Shown: positions 36,292 to 47,113, numbered from the stretch's first letter. The stretch: DNA of 64,000 bases from Flavobacterium zhairuonense (GCF_004352915.1 NZ_SJSY01000074.1:434001-498000), one strand, 5' to 3'. Notes: generated by a model not told the origin, from the sequence alone. Program-made: numbers and translations.

Positions 36292-37365
36292 ATGAGAAAG
36301 ATTAAATACAAGAAAGGGCGCAAGCTGCAGCATATTACATTAGAGTATACAGGCACGCATAAAGAAAATGAAACTGAAATGCAGCTTTTTGTTTATAATG
36401 ATGCAGATGTTATTGAATATGATGAATTTACAGTCCTAGCTTTAAATTCTTGTTTTGATTATACTAAAAACAACTGGCTAAATGTTCATGGCTTAAATGA
36501 TATAAGTCTGCTTAAAATAATTGGAGCGCATTTTAAATTGGATGATTTTTTACTTGCCGATATTTTAAATACAACCAAAAGAACCAAATTAGAAGAACAA
36601 CCAGATGTTTTATTTTTCAATATAAAATCCCTTTTGCCTTCTGAATATTCAGATAATATTAGTGTTGAGCAACTTAGTTTTATTTTGAAAGACGGGATAC
36701 TGATTTCGTTTCAAGAAAAAAGAAGTGATTTCTTCACACACATCCGTGAACGTCTTCGTACCCATGCAGGAATTGTTAGAACTAAAAAGGTCGATTATCT
36801 TCTGTATTTATTATTGGATGCCGTAATGGAAAATTTCTATATAACGCTAGAAGATGAAGAAGATAAAGTGGAAGAATTGATCAATTTGACCAAAAAAGAC
36901 GCAAAACCAATTATTCTTGAAAAAATTGAAAATCACCGCGATAATTTAAACTTCTTAAAACGTTCCATTGTACCATTAAGGGATTCTCTGTATTATTTAA
37001 AAACCATCAAAGATGATGAAGATGAAAACGGACTGATTCAGAAAGAAACGTTTAATTTCTTTATTAGACTTCATCAAAAGAGTTTAGAGCTTTTAGAGCA
37101 GATCGAATCAGATATGAGCGCATTGGAAAGCGCATCGAACTTTTATTTCTCGGAACAAAGCCGAAAAATGAATGAAATTATGAAGACTTTGACCATTATT
37201 TCAGCAATATTTATTCCGTTGACTTTTATTGTAGGAGTGTATGGAATGAACTTTGAAAATATGCCTGAACTCAAAACTGAAAACGGCTATTTTATAGTTA
37301 TGGGCGTAATGTTTTTACTGGTGATCGCTCTGATAATATATTTCAAAAAAAGACGCTGGTTTTAG
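36292..37365 (+). CDS. corA: CorA magnesium/cobalt transporter
   Basis: The 357-residue protein has a long cytoplasmic N-terminal domain and two C-terminal membrane helices, with the signature Gly318-Met319-Asn320 (YGMNFENMPE) at the pore loop. CorA forms a pentameric channel that brings in Mg2+ and also Co2+ or Ni2+. It ends with a basic tail (KKRRWF). The pta gene starts 47 bp later on the same strand; the functional link is unclear. Confidence 0.95.
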   Translation: MRKIKYKKGRKLQHITLEYTGTHKENETEMQLFVYNDADVIEYDEFTVLALNSCFDYTKNNWLNVHGLNDISLLKIIGAHFKLDDFLLADILNTTKRTKLEEQPDVLFFNIKSLLPSEYSDNISVEQLSFILKDGILISFQEKRSDFFTHIRERLRTHAGIVRTKKVDYLLYLLLDAVMENFYITLEDEEDKVEELINLTKKDAKPIILEKIENHRDNLNFLKRSIVPLRDSLYYLKTIKDDEDENGLIQKETFNFFIRLHQKSLELLEQIESDMSALESASNFYFSEQSRKMNEIMKTLTIISAIFIPLTFIVGVYGMNFENMPELKTENGYFIVMGVMFLLVIALIIYFKKRRWF

Positions 37366-37412
37366 CGTTTTCTAATTTTAAAAGGGATAAGAATAGTTTC
37401 AAAACATAAATT

Positions 37413-39506
37413 ATGAGTAAAGCGATATATATAGCCACAAGTGATCACAATAGCGGAAAATCGATTATTACGCTGGGAGTGATGAGTATTTTGATTGGCA
37501 AAACGGCTAAAGTGGGATATTTTAGACCCATAATTGAAGATTTTGTAGATGGAGAGAAGGACAATCATATTGAAACCGTTTTGTCTTATTTTAACCTTGA
37601 TATAAAGTTTGAAGATGCTTATGCAATTACGAAAAGCAAACTGATCAAGAAAAAAAATAAAGGCAAAATAGGAGAGGTTTTAGATTTAATCATTGAAAAA
37701 TATAAAAAACTTGAAGACCGTTTTGATTTTGTCTTAGTCGAAGGAACAAGCTTTACCGGCGAAGGAACTTCGATTGAATTAGATTTGAATGTTTTAATTG
37801 CTAAAAATCTCGGAATCCCAACTATAATTATTGGCTCAGGAGTTGGAAAGACATTAGAAGAATTAGTTGACAGCTTATATTTAGTTTACGATTCATTCAA
37901 AGTCAAAGAGGTTGAGGTTTTGTCAGTTTTTGCAAATAAAGTACAACCTGAGAACATTAAATTGGTAACCAAAAGCCTTCAAAAAAGTTTGCCTTCAAGT
38001 GTTTTGGTCAATACAATTCCGCTTATTTCTAGTTTGAACAATCCGACAATGCAAGAAATTGTAAATGCGCTTAATGCCAAAGTTTTGTTTGGAGAAAATT
38101 ATCTGAACAATGAAATCGGGCATTACAGTGTAGGAGCAATGCAATTGCATAATTATTTGGTTCACCTGAATAATAATGCATTAGTTATTACACCAGGCGA
38201 TCGTTCAGATATTATTTTAGGAGCTTTGCAGGCCAATGAATCAGCAAATTACCCTACTATTTCAGGAATTATTCTAACCGGAAATATCGTGCCTGAAGAT
38301 AGTATTTTAAAACTGATCGAAGGACTTTCGGCAGTAGTGCCAATTATAGCAGTCGATGGCGGAACCTATCATATTACCAATAAAATTGGATCAATCAAAT
38401 CTGAAATTTATGCCAATAACACACATAAGATAGAAACCTCAATCAATACATTTGAGAAATATGTTGAAATTGAAGCACTGTCTGAAAGAGTAATTACATT
38501 TGTTCCAGAAGGTATGACGCCAAAAATGTTTCAATACAACATGGTGAAAAGGGCGAAACAACATCGAAAACATATCGTATTGCCAGAAGGAAATGATGAC
38601 AGAATAATTTTGGCTGCTTCAAGATTGATGGATATGGACGTGGTTGATATTTCAATCATTGGAGAAAAAAAACAAATCGAAAGTAAAGTTGCAGAACTTG
38701 GTGTTACTTTGGATTTCTCAAAAGTAAATATCATCAATCCAAAAGAATCGGAACTTTTTGAGGATTATGCCAATACCTATTATGAGCTTAGAAAAGCTAA
38801 AAATATAAGCATCACAATGGCAAGAGATTTAATGGAAGATGTTTCGTATTTTGGAACCATGATGGTCTATAAAGGTCATGCTGACGGAATGGTTTCTGGA
38901 GCGGCGCATACTACACAACACACCATTTTGCCTGCTTTACAATTCATTAAAACAAAACCAAATTCATCTGTAGTTTCTTCCGTATTTTTTATGTGTCTAG
39001 AAGATCGAGTTTCTGTTTTTGGAGATTGTGCGATTAATCCAAATCCAACTGCTGAACAATTGGCAGAAATTGCGATTTCATCTGCCGAATCTAGCGCAGC
39101 TTTCGGAATTGAGCCAAAAATCGCCATGCTTTCGTATTCTTCTGGAGCTTCTGGAAAAGGTGATGAAGTGGATAAAGTTAGGACTGCAACAGAAATTGTA
39201 AAACAAAAACGCCCTGATTTAAAAATAGAAGGACCAATTCAATATGACGCAGCTGTTGACCGAGCAGTAGGGAAAAGCAAAATGCCAGATTCTGAAGTAG
39301 CAGGGCAAGCAAGCGTCTTAATTTTTCCTGATTTAAATACCGGAAACAATACATATAAAGCCGTTCAAAGAGAAACTGGAGCTTTGGCTATTGGGCCAAT
39401 GCTTCAAGGTTTAAACAAGCCTGTAAACGATTTAAGCCGAGGCTGTACAGTTGATGATATTATTAATACTGTTGTCATTACAGCGATTCAGGCGCAAGGA
39501 ATGTAG
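37413..39506 (+). CDS. pta: Phosphate acetyltransferase, long form
   Basis: The 697-residue enzyme is the long, three-part type. A BioD-like P-loop N-terminal domain (residues about 1-200, TSDHNSGKS) is followed by a DRTGG domain (about 215-330), then the catalytic PTA domain from about residue 365 with VLPEGNDDR and GMVSGAAHTT. It interconverts acetyl-CoA and acetyl phosphate. With ackA, 305 bp downstream, it makes acetate and ATP from acetyl-CoA, or runs in reverse. Confidence 0.96.
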   Translation: MSKAIYIATSDHNSGKSIITLGVMSILIGKTAKVGYFRPIIEDFVDGEKDNHIETVLSYFNLDIKFEDAYAITKSKLIKKKNKGKIGEVLDLIIEKYKKLEDRFDFVLVEGTSFTGEGTSIELDLNVLIAKNLGIPTIIIGSGVGKTLEELVDSLYLVYDSFKVKEVEVLSVFANKVQPENIKLVTKSLQKSLPSSVLVNTIPLISSLNNPTMQEIVNALNAKVLFGENYLNNEIGHYSVGAMQLHNYLVHLNNNALVITPGDRSDIILGALQANESANYPTISGIILTGNIVPEDSILKLIEGLSAVVPIIAVDGGTYHITNKIGSIKSEIYANNTHKIETSINTFEKYVEIEALSERVITFVPEGMTPKMFQYNMVKRAKQHRKHIVLPEGNDDRIILAASRLMDMDVVDISIIGEKKQIESKVAELGVTLDFSKVNIINPKESELFEDYANTYYELRKAKNISITMARDLMEDVSYFGTMMVYKGHADGMVSGAAHTTQHTILPALQFIKTKPNSSVVSSVFFMCLEDRVSVFGDCAINPNPTAEQLAEIAISSAESSAAFGIEPKIAMLSYSSGASGKGDEVDKVRTATEIVKQKRPDLKIEGPIQYDAAVDRAVGKSKMPDSEVAGQASVLIFPDLNTGNNTYKAVQRETGALAIGPMLQGLNKPVNDLSRGCTVDDIINTVVITAIQAQGM

Positions 39507-39811
39507 ATAATTGTGAATTGTTAATGGTAAATTGTGAATTATGACATTGCCTTAAAAATTGCTTTTATTTCAATTAAAAATTGAGAATTAAAAATTAAAA
39601 AAATAGAACGCAGTTGAGACTGATTTGCCATCGCGAAACGCAGATTTGTACGGATTTTATTTTTGATTGAATAAAAAAACGTTTTAATTCACGTCTTTAC
39701 GAAGTAAATTTGCATCATTCGCGTACTAATTTAAACAGAGAAAAATAAAGATTTATGTCTTTTTAAGAAAACTTAGCATCTTAGAGACTCAGTACCTTAG
39801 CAACTTAAAAA
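39507..39811. other. AT-rich intergenic region between pta and ackA
   Basis: This 305-bp stretch has low-complexity repeats of the AATTGTGAATT and AATTAAAAATT kind near 39510-39600. No gene, terminator or clear promoter is seen. The gap suggests that ackA may have its own promoter. Confidence 0.5.
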
Positions 39812-40996
39812 ATGAAAATACTAATTATAAACTCAGGAAGTTCTTCAATCAAATATCAATTAATGGTCATGCCAGAAAATGAAGTAATTTGTTCCGGTAT
39901 GATTGACAGAATTGGTTTGGAGGCTTCAAATGTAACTTTTAAAACATCTTCAAACGTAATTGAGGAATCACTTCCTATTCCAAATCATAAAGTTGGTTTG
40001 CAAAAAGTAGCCAATATGCTTTTGGATGCCGAAAAAGGTGTAATTAAATCGACTTCAGAAATTGCAGCAGTTGGGCATCGCGTCGTGCATGGCGGAAGCG
40101 ATTTTAGCGATACGGTAAAAATCGACGAAAAAGTAAAAGCAAAAATCAAGCAACTTTTTGAGCTTGCGCCACTACATAATCCTGCAAATTTAGAGGGAAT
40201 TAATGTTGCTGAAGAGATTTTCAGCTCTGCAGAGCAAATTGCCGTTTTTGATACGGCTTTTCACCAAACAATGCCTGAAGTAGCCTATAAATATGCAATT
40301 CCGAATTATCTATTGACAGAAAACAAAGTGCGTGTTTATGGTTTTCACGGAACAAGTCACAAATATGTTTCTGAAAAAGCAATTAAATTTCTAGAAAATC
40401 ATTCGAAAATAATTACCATTCATTTAGGAAATGGTTGTAGTATGGCAGCAATTAAAGACGGAAAATGTATTGATACCACAATGGGTTTTTCGCCATCAAA
40501 CGGTTTGATTATGGGAACGCGTGCAGGCGATATTGACCAGTCTGTTATTTTTTATATGATCAAAAATTTAGGCTATACTCCAGACGAGGTAAATGCAGTT
40601 TTGCTGAAACAAAGCGGCATGCTTGGCCTTACGGGCTATAGTGATTTAAGAGATATTGAAGCTGAAGCCGAAAAAGGAAATAGAGAATGCCAATTAGCTT
40701 TATTAATGAATGCCTATAGAATCAAGAAAACGATTGGGGCTTATGTGGCAGCTTTAAATGGCTTAAACGCAATTGTGTTTACAGCAGGAATTGGCGAAAA
40801 TTCATCGTATATGCGAAATTTGGTTTGTACAGATATGGATTATTTTGGAATTGAAATTGATGTGTCAAAGAATCAAGTTCGCTCAAAGGAAATCAGAGAA
40901 ATTAACAAGGAAAATTCAATTGTAAAAGTCTTGGTAGTTCCAACAGATGAGGAATATGAAATTGCAAATCAGGTTTTTCAGTTGTTAAAAAACTAA
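39812..40996 (+). CDS. ackA: Acetate kinase
   Basis: The 394-residue protein begins with the family signature ILIINSGSSSIKY and contains GHRVVHGG, HGTSHKYV and the C-terminal FTAGIGENS motif, all typical of acetate kinase. It moves the phosphate of acetyl phosphate to ADP, giving acetate and ATP. Length is normal. A terminator follows directly. Confidence 0.97.
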   Translation: MKILIINSGSSSIKYQLMVMPENEVICSGMIDRIGLEASNVTFKTSSNVIEESLPIPNHKVGLQKVANMLLDAEKGVIKSTSEIAAVGHRVVHGGSDFSDTVKIDEKVKAKIKQLFELAPLHNPANLEGINVAEEIFSSAEQIAVFDTAFHQTMPEVAYKYAIPNYLLTENKVRVYGFHGTSHKYVSEKAIKFLENHSKIITIHLGNGCSMAAIKDGKCIDTTMGFSPSNGLIMGTRAGDIDQSVIFYMIKNLGYTPDEVNAVLLKQSGMLGLTGYSDLRDIEAEAEKGNRECQLALLMNAYRIKKTIGAYVAALNGLNAIVFTAGIGENSSYMRNLVCTDMDYFGIEIDVSKNQVRSKEIREINKENSIVKVLVVPTDEEYEIANQVFQLLKN

Positions 40997-41018
40997 AATT
41001 GAACCATTCTAAACTTCT

Positions 41019-41046
41019 AAAGCTTCTCCTTTGAGAAGCTTTTTTA
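41019..41046 (+). terminator. Terminator of ackA
   Basis: A perfect 10-bp stem, AAAGCTTCTC (41019-41028) with GAGAAGCTTT (41033-41042), and a 4-base loop are followed by a T-run. It separates ackA from the PUL regulator. Confidence 0.85.
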
Positions 41047-41067
41047 CTTCTTAAAATTGTATCTTTG

Positions 41068-43830
41068 ATGATAAAACTGAATATCTTGAAATCGATACTT
41101 TTAAAATCACTTTTCTTCTTTTTCATTGCTTTTCAAATTCAAGCACAAGAATTACTTCCTTTCGTCGAAAATTATAATAAATCAGATTATCAGGGCGATA
41201 ATCAAATATGGAACATCTCCCAAGGAAATGACAAAGCCATGTATTTTGCCAACAACCATTATTTGTTGCGATATGATGGCGTTGTTTGGGAAAAATATTC
41301 TTTGCCGAATAAAACAATTATTCGTTCAATATTAATTGAAGGAGACCGAATTTATTCGGGATCTTATAAAGAATTTGGTTATTGGCAAAGGAAAGATGGT
41401 AAAATGCATTATGTTTCGATTACAAAAAATCTGCGTTTGTTTGATGAAAAAGACAATGAAGAAATCTGGAAAATTTTCAGATTTAATGGTTCACTATACT
41501 TTCAGTCGTTTAATGATGTTTTTATTTACAATGGAAAACAAATTAAAAAAATCAAATTTCCATTCTTAATTTCTTATTGTTTTGTTGTCGATCAAAATCT
41601 TTATGTGGCTTCTGTTGATAAAGGTATTTTTAGAATGCAAGGTTCTAAAATTGCAAGCCCAAAAGGGTGGAATATTTTGAAAAGCACTGTTGTTCATGCG
41701 GTCGAAAAATTTCGTGGAAAGACCTATATTTTTACACACAAAAAAGGAGTTTTTGTTGTTGATAAAAATGGCTTGAGTGTATGGAAAAGTCCATTAAATG
41801 AAACTTTAAAAGGAACGGGAATCAATGTTGCCAAATTTATTAAAAACGATAAACTTGTAATTGGAACTGGAAATAAAGGGGTTTTTATTTATGATCTTGC
41901 TTCGCAAACCTATAAAAACATTGATCGAAACAATGTTTTGATGAATAATTCGGTTTTGTGCATTGGCTTTGATAAAGAACAAGATTTGTGGCTTGGCTTG
42001 GATAACGGAATTGCACATGTTGAAGTTAATTCTCCGATTTCATTTTTTTATGATAACTCAGGTATTTTAGGATCGGTTTACTCAGTTGCTACAATTGACA
42101 AAGGCTATTTGATTGCTTCAAATCACGGTATTTTTGAATTTGATTCGGGAAATTTTAAAATGCTTCCGAATACACAAGGCCAAGGCTGGAATATTACTAA
42201 AATTGGAAATAAATATGTAATTGGCCACAACGATGGAACATTTTGCTATGAAAATGGGGCATTGGCTAAAGTCAATAATGTCAGTGGTGGATGGAATTTA
42301 TCAAAAAGCATCATCAATGAAACGTATTTTCAATCTACTTACAGCGGAATTTTGGTTTATAATGATGTTTCAAACTTAAAACAAAGCAAAGTAATTAATG
42401 ATTTTACGAAACCAATAAAATATGTCGCTCAAAACAAAAAAAATGAAATTTGGGCTGCAGACAATTATCGAGGACTATATAGAGTACTTTTTGATGATAA
42501 TTTTAAAACAAAAAAAGTTGAAAATATTACGCAACAGAGCAAAATAGAAAATGACTTTGGTGTAAAGATTTTTGAGTTTCGTGAAGAAATACTCTTTTTA
42601 ATTAATAATGTTTGGTACACTTTCAATTCGATTTCAAATAAATTAGAGAAAAACGACTTGTTTAATGCCAATTTCAAGAATGTTTCAGATGTCGTCGCAA
42701 TAGACGAGCATCATTTTATAGTACTTCAAGATGGTATTTTATATCATATTTATGCAACAGGCAACAAATTTGTCTGGAATATGATTCAGGAGAAATATTA
42801 TAAAGGAAAATTGATCAATGAGAATTTGCGCATCTTCAAAAGCAAAAATCATTATTTAATGAATCTTGACGACGGATTTATATCACTTCAACTTTCATAT
42901 GAAAACAAGCAAAATGAAGCCGTAAAAGTTGAAGCTTACAATGATAATGTTTTATTAGAAAATGAAGGCAAAATTAAACACAACACAGAACTCCGAATAA
43001 ATGTAATTTCGGGAATTTATGGTGCCAGCAAGCCCAATTTGTTTTATAAAATAAATGGAGGGAAAAACTATTTTCCGATTTCAAATGGGACAATCGTTTT
43101 AAATAATTTGAATAGTGGCTTTCATTCAATAGTTGTTTTTAAGCATGATGGCGCCAATTACGATGAAGTTTCGACTTTCGAGTTTAAAGTTGCGCAGCCT
43201 TGGTATTTTTCTTTCTGGATGATTCTTCTTTATTTGCTTATTGTTGGCGCTGTATTATTCTTTTACTACAAATGGAATAAGCTACGTTATACGCAAAAAT
43301 TAAAACTTCAGGCAGAGGAGCTGAAGCATCAGCGCGAAATCCTGGAAATGGAATTGAAAAAAGAAAATGAATTGAATATTCAGGAATATGAAAAACACAT
43401 TCTTGAATTAGAATTGCAAACTAAATCCTCTGAAGTTGCCGGAAAATCGTTATCTATTGCAAAGCAAAGTGAAATGATTGATAAGATTCAGAATATTTTA
43501 GATTCGGAGAAAGACTTTAATAAGCTGAAAAGCGAAATCAAAAAAGCGATTAAAATTAATGAAGTGAATAAACACGAATGGGAAATTTTTGAAACAAATC
43601 TGAATCAGATCCATAATGAGTTTATTATAAATCTTTCTAAAAAGTTTCCAAACCTTACTCCAAAAGATATAAAGTTGTGTGTTTATCTTAAAATGAACCT
43701 TTCTTCTAAGGAAATTGCGCCTATGATGAACATCTCTTTTAGAGGTGTAGAATTGCACAGATATCGCTTAAGAAAGAAACTTAATCTAAATCAGGAAGAA
43801 AACCTGTCAAAGTTTTTATTAACTCTGTAA
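41068..43830 (+). CDS. SusR-like membrane-spanning sensor with LuxR-type DNA-binding domain
   Basis: The 920-residue protein has a signal or anchor segment at its start and about 600 residues of repeated strands typical of the two-component-regulator propeller. A Y_Y_Y-like domain follows at about 640-705, then one membrane helix (about 713-735), a coiled coil (about 745-800) and a LuxR-type helix-turn-helix from about 865 (LTPKDIKLCVYL...NLSSKEIAPMMNIS). There is no histidine kinase. Such proteins sense a sugar in the periplasm and act directly on promoters. The ATG at 41068 is preferred to a TTG one codon earlier. Position upstream of susC makes it the likely regulator of the locus. Confidence 0.85.
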   Translation: MIKLNILKSILLKSLFFFFIAFQIQAQELLPFVENYNKSDYQGDNQIWNISQGNDKAMYFANNHYLLRYDGVVWEKYSLPNKTIIRSILIEGDRIYSGSYKEFGYWQRKDGKMHYVSITKNLRLFDEKDNEEIWKIFRFNGSLYFQSFNDVFIYNGKQIKKIKFPFLISYCFVVDQNLYVASVDKGIFRMQGSKIASPKGWNILKSTVVHAVEKFRGKTYIFTHKKGVFVVDKNGLSVWKSPLNETLKGTGINVAKFIKNDKLVIGTGNKGVFIYDLASQTYKNIDRNNVLMNNSVLCIGFDKEQDLWLGLDNGIAHVEVNSPISFFYDNSGILGSVYSVATIDKGYLIASNHGIFEFDSGNFKMLPNTQGQGWNITKIGNKYVIGHNDGTFCYENGALAKVNNVSGGWNLSKSIINETYFQSTYSGILVYNDVSNLKQSKVINDFTKPIKYVAQNKKNEIWAADNYRGLYRVLFDDNFKTKKVENITQQSKIENDFGVKIFEFREEILFLINNVWYTFNSISNKLEKNDLFNANFKNVSDVVAIDEHHFIVLQDGILYHIYATGNKFVWNMIQEKYYKGKLINENLRIFKSKNHYLMNLDDGFISLQLSYENKQNEAVKVEAYNDNVLLENEGKIKHNTELRINVISGIYGASKPNLFYKINGGKNYFPISNGTIVLNNLNSGFHSIVVFKHDGANYDEVSTFEFKVAQPWYFSFWMILLYLLIVGAVLFFYYKWNKLRYTQKLKLQAEELKHQREILEMELKKENELNIQEYEKHILELELQTKSSEVAGKSLSIAKQSEMIDKIQNILDSEKDFNKLKSEIKKAIKINEVNKHEWEIFETNLNQIHNEFIINLSKKFPNLTPKDIKLCVYLKMNLSSKEIAPMMNISFRGVELHRYRLRKKLNLNQEENLSKFLLTL

Positions 43831-43901
43831 GATTAGCATTTAAATTTTAAAAATATTCTATTTTTTCAGTTCTTTTTTTATAGAATTCCAATACATCATT
43901 A

Positions 43902-43993
43902 CTACATCATAAGGTTATGTTAAAGAAAATAAATTAACATTTATAGTGTTGATTTTTAGTAGTATATGAAAGGGTTTTAACATAATGATGTAG
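43902..43993. promoter_or_regulatory. Long inverted repeat upstream of susC, candidate operator
   Basis: CTACATCAT plus TATGTTAA (43902-43923, with a 5-base insert) is mirrored by TTAACATA plus ATGATGTAG (43977-43993). A related ACATCAT lies at 43892 and a TGATGTACTAC at 44012. The pair brackets about 53 bp just upstream of the candidate susC promoter, as an activator site would. Confidence 0.45.
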
Positions 43994-44010
43994 CTATGTA
44001 GTAGTGTGAA

Positions 44011-44044
44011 TTGATGTACTACAACGTTGTAATTGCTTAATTTG
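44011..44044 (+). promoter_or_regulatory. Candidate promoter of the susCD operon
   Basis: TTG at 44011-44013 and TTAATTTG at 44037-44044 (seven of eight fit TAnnTTTG) are 23 bp apart, the upper limit of normal spacing. The start would be near 44050, 25 nt before the susC ATG. Confidence 0.4.
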
Positions 44045-44074
44045 GCTCTACTAACTTAAACGATTACGTACTGT

Positions 44075-47000
44075 ATGAAAAATTTTATTTTTAGCTTTTT
44101 AGCGCTCTTGTTGCTGCCTACATATATGATGGGGCAGGCTCAAGCAATTAAAGGGAAAGTAGTAGACAGTAATGGAATGGGAGTTCCTGGTGCTATAATT
44201 AGTGCACCAGAATCCAGAACATCTGCTGATGCTGACTTCGATGGTAATTTTACCATTAATGCTAAAGTTGGAGAAACTCTAAAAATCTCTATGCTTGGTT
44301 TTGATTCTGTTTCTGTACCAGCAACTGCAGGAGCAATGTCAATTACTCTAAAAGAAGCAGGTGATACTGCTTTAAAAGAAGTTGTGGTTATTGGTTATGG
44401 AACAAGAAAGAAAGTAGACAACACTACCGCGATTTCATCTATAAAAGCGGAGGAAATTACTAAAACGAAAGTAATAAATGCCTCACAAGCTATTCAAGGT
44501 AAAGCGGCTGGTGTTCAGGTAATTTCATCTGATTTGCCAGGAAGTACTCCTTCTGTTGTTATTAGAGGTTTAGGAACTGCATTAGGAGGAAGAAACCCTC
44601 TATATATTGTCGATGGTATGCAGACAGAGAATATCAACAATATTAATGCAAATGATATCACTTCTTATGAAATCTTAAAAGATGCTTCTGCATTAGCAAT
44701 TTATGGAACTCGTGCTGCAAACGGAGTTATTATTATTACAACTAAAAAAGGTACAGGAGATAAAGTTACTGTAGAGATTGAAAGCTTTGGAGGTGTAAGA
44801 CAACCACTTAAAAAAGTTAAGATGGCAGGAAGTAATAAATACTCTTATTACTCAAATGCAGCTTTGCAGTCTACAACATTCTCTCAGGATCAACCTGTAA
44901 ATACAGATTGGTTTGATGAAATTACAAGAACTGGAAGTTACACCCAAAATAACGTATCGATTTCAGGTTCGTCAGAGCATATCAAGTACTTTTTCAGTTT
45001 AGGAAACTATGAAGAGAAAGCTGTTTTAAATGGACTTGATTATGGAAGAACTACATTTAGAAATAATAATGAATACAAAATTTCTAAAAAACTGACTTTA
45101 AATCAAACTTTTAGCTTTACATCAGCTAATTCTTCTCCAAAACCATTAAGTGCATTTACAAATGCTTACAAACAGTCTCCTATAGTGCCTGTTTATTTTC
45201 CTGATGGTAAATACGGCGTATCTCGTGTAGGTGATAATGGTTTTGCAAGTGAAACAGGTTCTTCATTCAACAACGTTGGAAATCCTGTAGCTCAATTAAA
45301 TTTTTATGACGAGCAGCAAAAAAGTGTTACACTTCAAGGTGGTTTGAAATTAGATTATGAAATTCTAAAAGGATTAAAATTTACTTCACAATTTAATGGT
45401 GAGTATTATACTTGGAAACAATATAATTTTAACGATACAAAGAATATTTGGTTAGCAGCAAATCCTAATAAAGTGGATAGTGATTATGCTAAAGAATTTC
45501 CTAATGCAAATATCAATTTATTAACAAAAGGAAGAGAAGATTATTTTAATTGGAATTTGTCTAATTATTTGACATATAATAAGTTGTTTGCAAATATTCA
45601 TGATGTAGAGGTAACGGCTGGTATTGAAACTTCTGTAAAAGGACCAAGAGAAACGCTTACTATTGCGAGAAAAAATGTTAACCCAGATTCTAATTATTGG
45701 GCATTGAATGATCCTAATGCTGGACATGGAGTTGAATATGCAGCGTCTGTAACTAGCTTATATAATATTGTATTTAATCAAACTAAATTGGCTTCTTATT
45801 TTGGGCGTTTCCAATATAAATTAATGGACAGATATTTAGTTACTGGAACTCTAAGACGTGATGGATCGTCAAATTTTGGTAAAGATTACCGTTGGGGAAC
45901 TTTTCCTGCTTTCGGTTTAGGATGGGTGATAACAAAAGAAAGTTTTATGTCTGATGTTACAGCAATCAACTTGTTGAAATTAAGAGGAGGTTGGGGTAAA
46001 TTAGGTAATCAAAATGTACCTCTTAACAATCAATCTTACGCTTCTGGAAAAAATGCTTATTTAGGAGGCTCTATTTTAAACGAAGGGACAACAATAAGTT
46101 CTCAAATTGATCCTACTTTATCTTGGGAAATTACAGAAGAATCTTCTGTAGGTTTAGATTTCGAAATCTTGAATAACAGATTAAAAGGTACTTTTGATTT
46201 GTACGATAAAAATACTTCAAATGTAATTTTATATACAAAACCTTATATGACATCTGGTCTTACAGATCAGTCGCCATCGCACGTGGGAGAAGTTTCAAAC
46301 AAAGGTTATGAAATTTCATTACGTTGGGATGATAAAATTGGTGACAATTTCAGCTATTGGATTGGAGGTAACTTCTCAAATAATAAAAATGAACTTACTG
46401 GTTTAAAAGATGCTATTTTATCTCCAGTTGTTGGAGGAAGTTTAGGGAACGGACAAACTACTAAATTGTTAGACAATACTACAATTGGACAGCCTTTAGG
46501 AAGTTTCTATATTTACGATTATGCTGGTTTTGATGCTACAAACGGAAAAATGTTGTACTATAACGCAGCAGGAGATAAAGTTACTCAAGATGCTTTAAAT
46601 GCTAATACAGATAGAAAATATGTTGGATCAAGTTTGCCAAAAACTAACTATGGTGTTACTTTAGGATTCAACTATAAAAACTTTGATTTTTCTGTTGACG
46701 GATACGGAACAGGTGGAGCTAAAGTGTATAATGGTAAAAAAGCACAGCGTTTTGCAGGAGAAAATATCGAAGATTCAATTGCTACTGATTTCTGGACACC
46801 AAATAATTTAACAGCTTCAAATCCTGCACCTTTTAATCAGGTACCAGTTGCTTCTACATACTATTTAGAGTCAGGTGATTTCTTCAGAATCAACAACATT
46901 ACAGTAGGCTACAAATTGCCGCTACAAGAAAATAATTTTATAAGCGCTTGCAGAATTTATGTAAATGCTATTAATCCGTTTATTACACAAAAATTCTCAG

Positions 47001-47113
47001 GATTCTCTCCAGAATTAAATGGAGACGGAAATCCATACGGTACTCAAGGAGTTGAGCTTGACGCTTATCCAACATTGAGATCATTTGTAATTGGTGCTAA
47101 TTTAAAATTTTAA
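44075..47113 (+). CDS. susC: SusC/RagA-family TonB-dependent outer-membrane transporter
   Basis: The 1012-residue protein has a signal peptide (about 1-20), a carboxypeptidase-D-like regulatory domain (about 22-105, GKVVDSNGMGVPGA), a plug (about 115-230, with VVVIGYGTRKK and ALAIYGTRAANG) and a 22-strand barrel ending in aromatic Phe. It imports oligosaccharides through the outer membrane using TonB energy. susD follows after 4 bp. The substrate is inferred from the enzymes downstream: beta-1,2-glucan oligosaccharides. Confidence 0.93.
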   Translation: MKNFIFSFLALLLLPTYMMGQAQAIKGKVVDSNGMGVPGAIISAPESRTSADADFDGNFTINAKVGETLKISMLGFDSVSVPATAGAMSITLKEAGDTALKEVVVIGYGTRKKVDNTTAISSIKAEEITKTKVINASQAIQGKAAGVQVISSDLPGSTPSVVIRGLGTALGGRNPLYIVDGMQTENINNINANDITSYEILKDASALAIYGTRAANGVIIITTKKGTGDKVTVEIESFGGVRQPLKKVKMAGSNKYSYYSNAALQSTTFSQDQPVNTDWFDEITRTGSYTQNNVSISGSSEHIKYFFSLGNYEEKAVLNGLDYGRTTFRNNNEYKISKKLTLNQTFSFTSANSSPKPLSAFTNAYKQSPIVPVYFPDGKYGVSRVGDNGFASETGSSFNNVGNPVAQLNFYDEQQKSVTLQGGLKLDYEILKGLKFTSQFNGEYYTWKQYNFNDTKNIWLAANPNKVDSDYAKEFPNANINLLTKGREDYFNWNLSNYLTYNKLFANIHDVEVTAGIETSVKGPRETLTIARKNVNPDSNYWALNDPNAGHGVEYAASVTSLYNIVFNQTKLASYFGRFQYKLMDRYLVTGTLRRDGSSNFGKDYRWGTFPAFGLGWVITKESFMSDVTAINLLKLRGGWGKLGNQNVPLNNQSYASGKNAYLGGSILNEGTTISSQIDPTLSWEITEESSVGLDFEILNNRLKGTFDLYDKNTSNVILYTKPYMTSGLTDQSPSHVGEVSNKGYEISLRWDDKIGDNFSYWIGGNFSNNKNELTGLKDAILSPVVGGSLGNGQTTKLLDNTTIGQPLGSFYIYDYAGFDATNGKMLYYNAAGDKVTQDALNANTDRKYVGSSLPKTNYGVTLGFNYKNFDFSVDGYGTGGAKVYNGKKAQRFAGENIEDSIATDFWTPNNLTASNPAPFNQVPVASTYYLESGDFFRINNITVGYKLPLQENNFISACRIYVNAINPFITQKFSGFSPELNGDGNPYGTQGVELDAYPTLRSFVIGANLKF

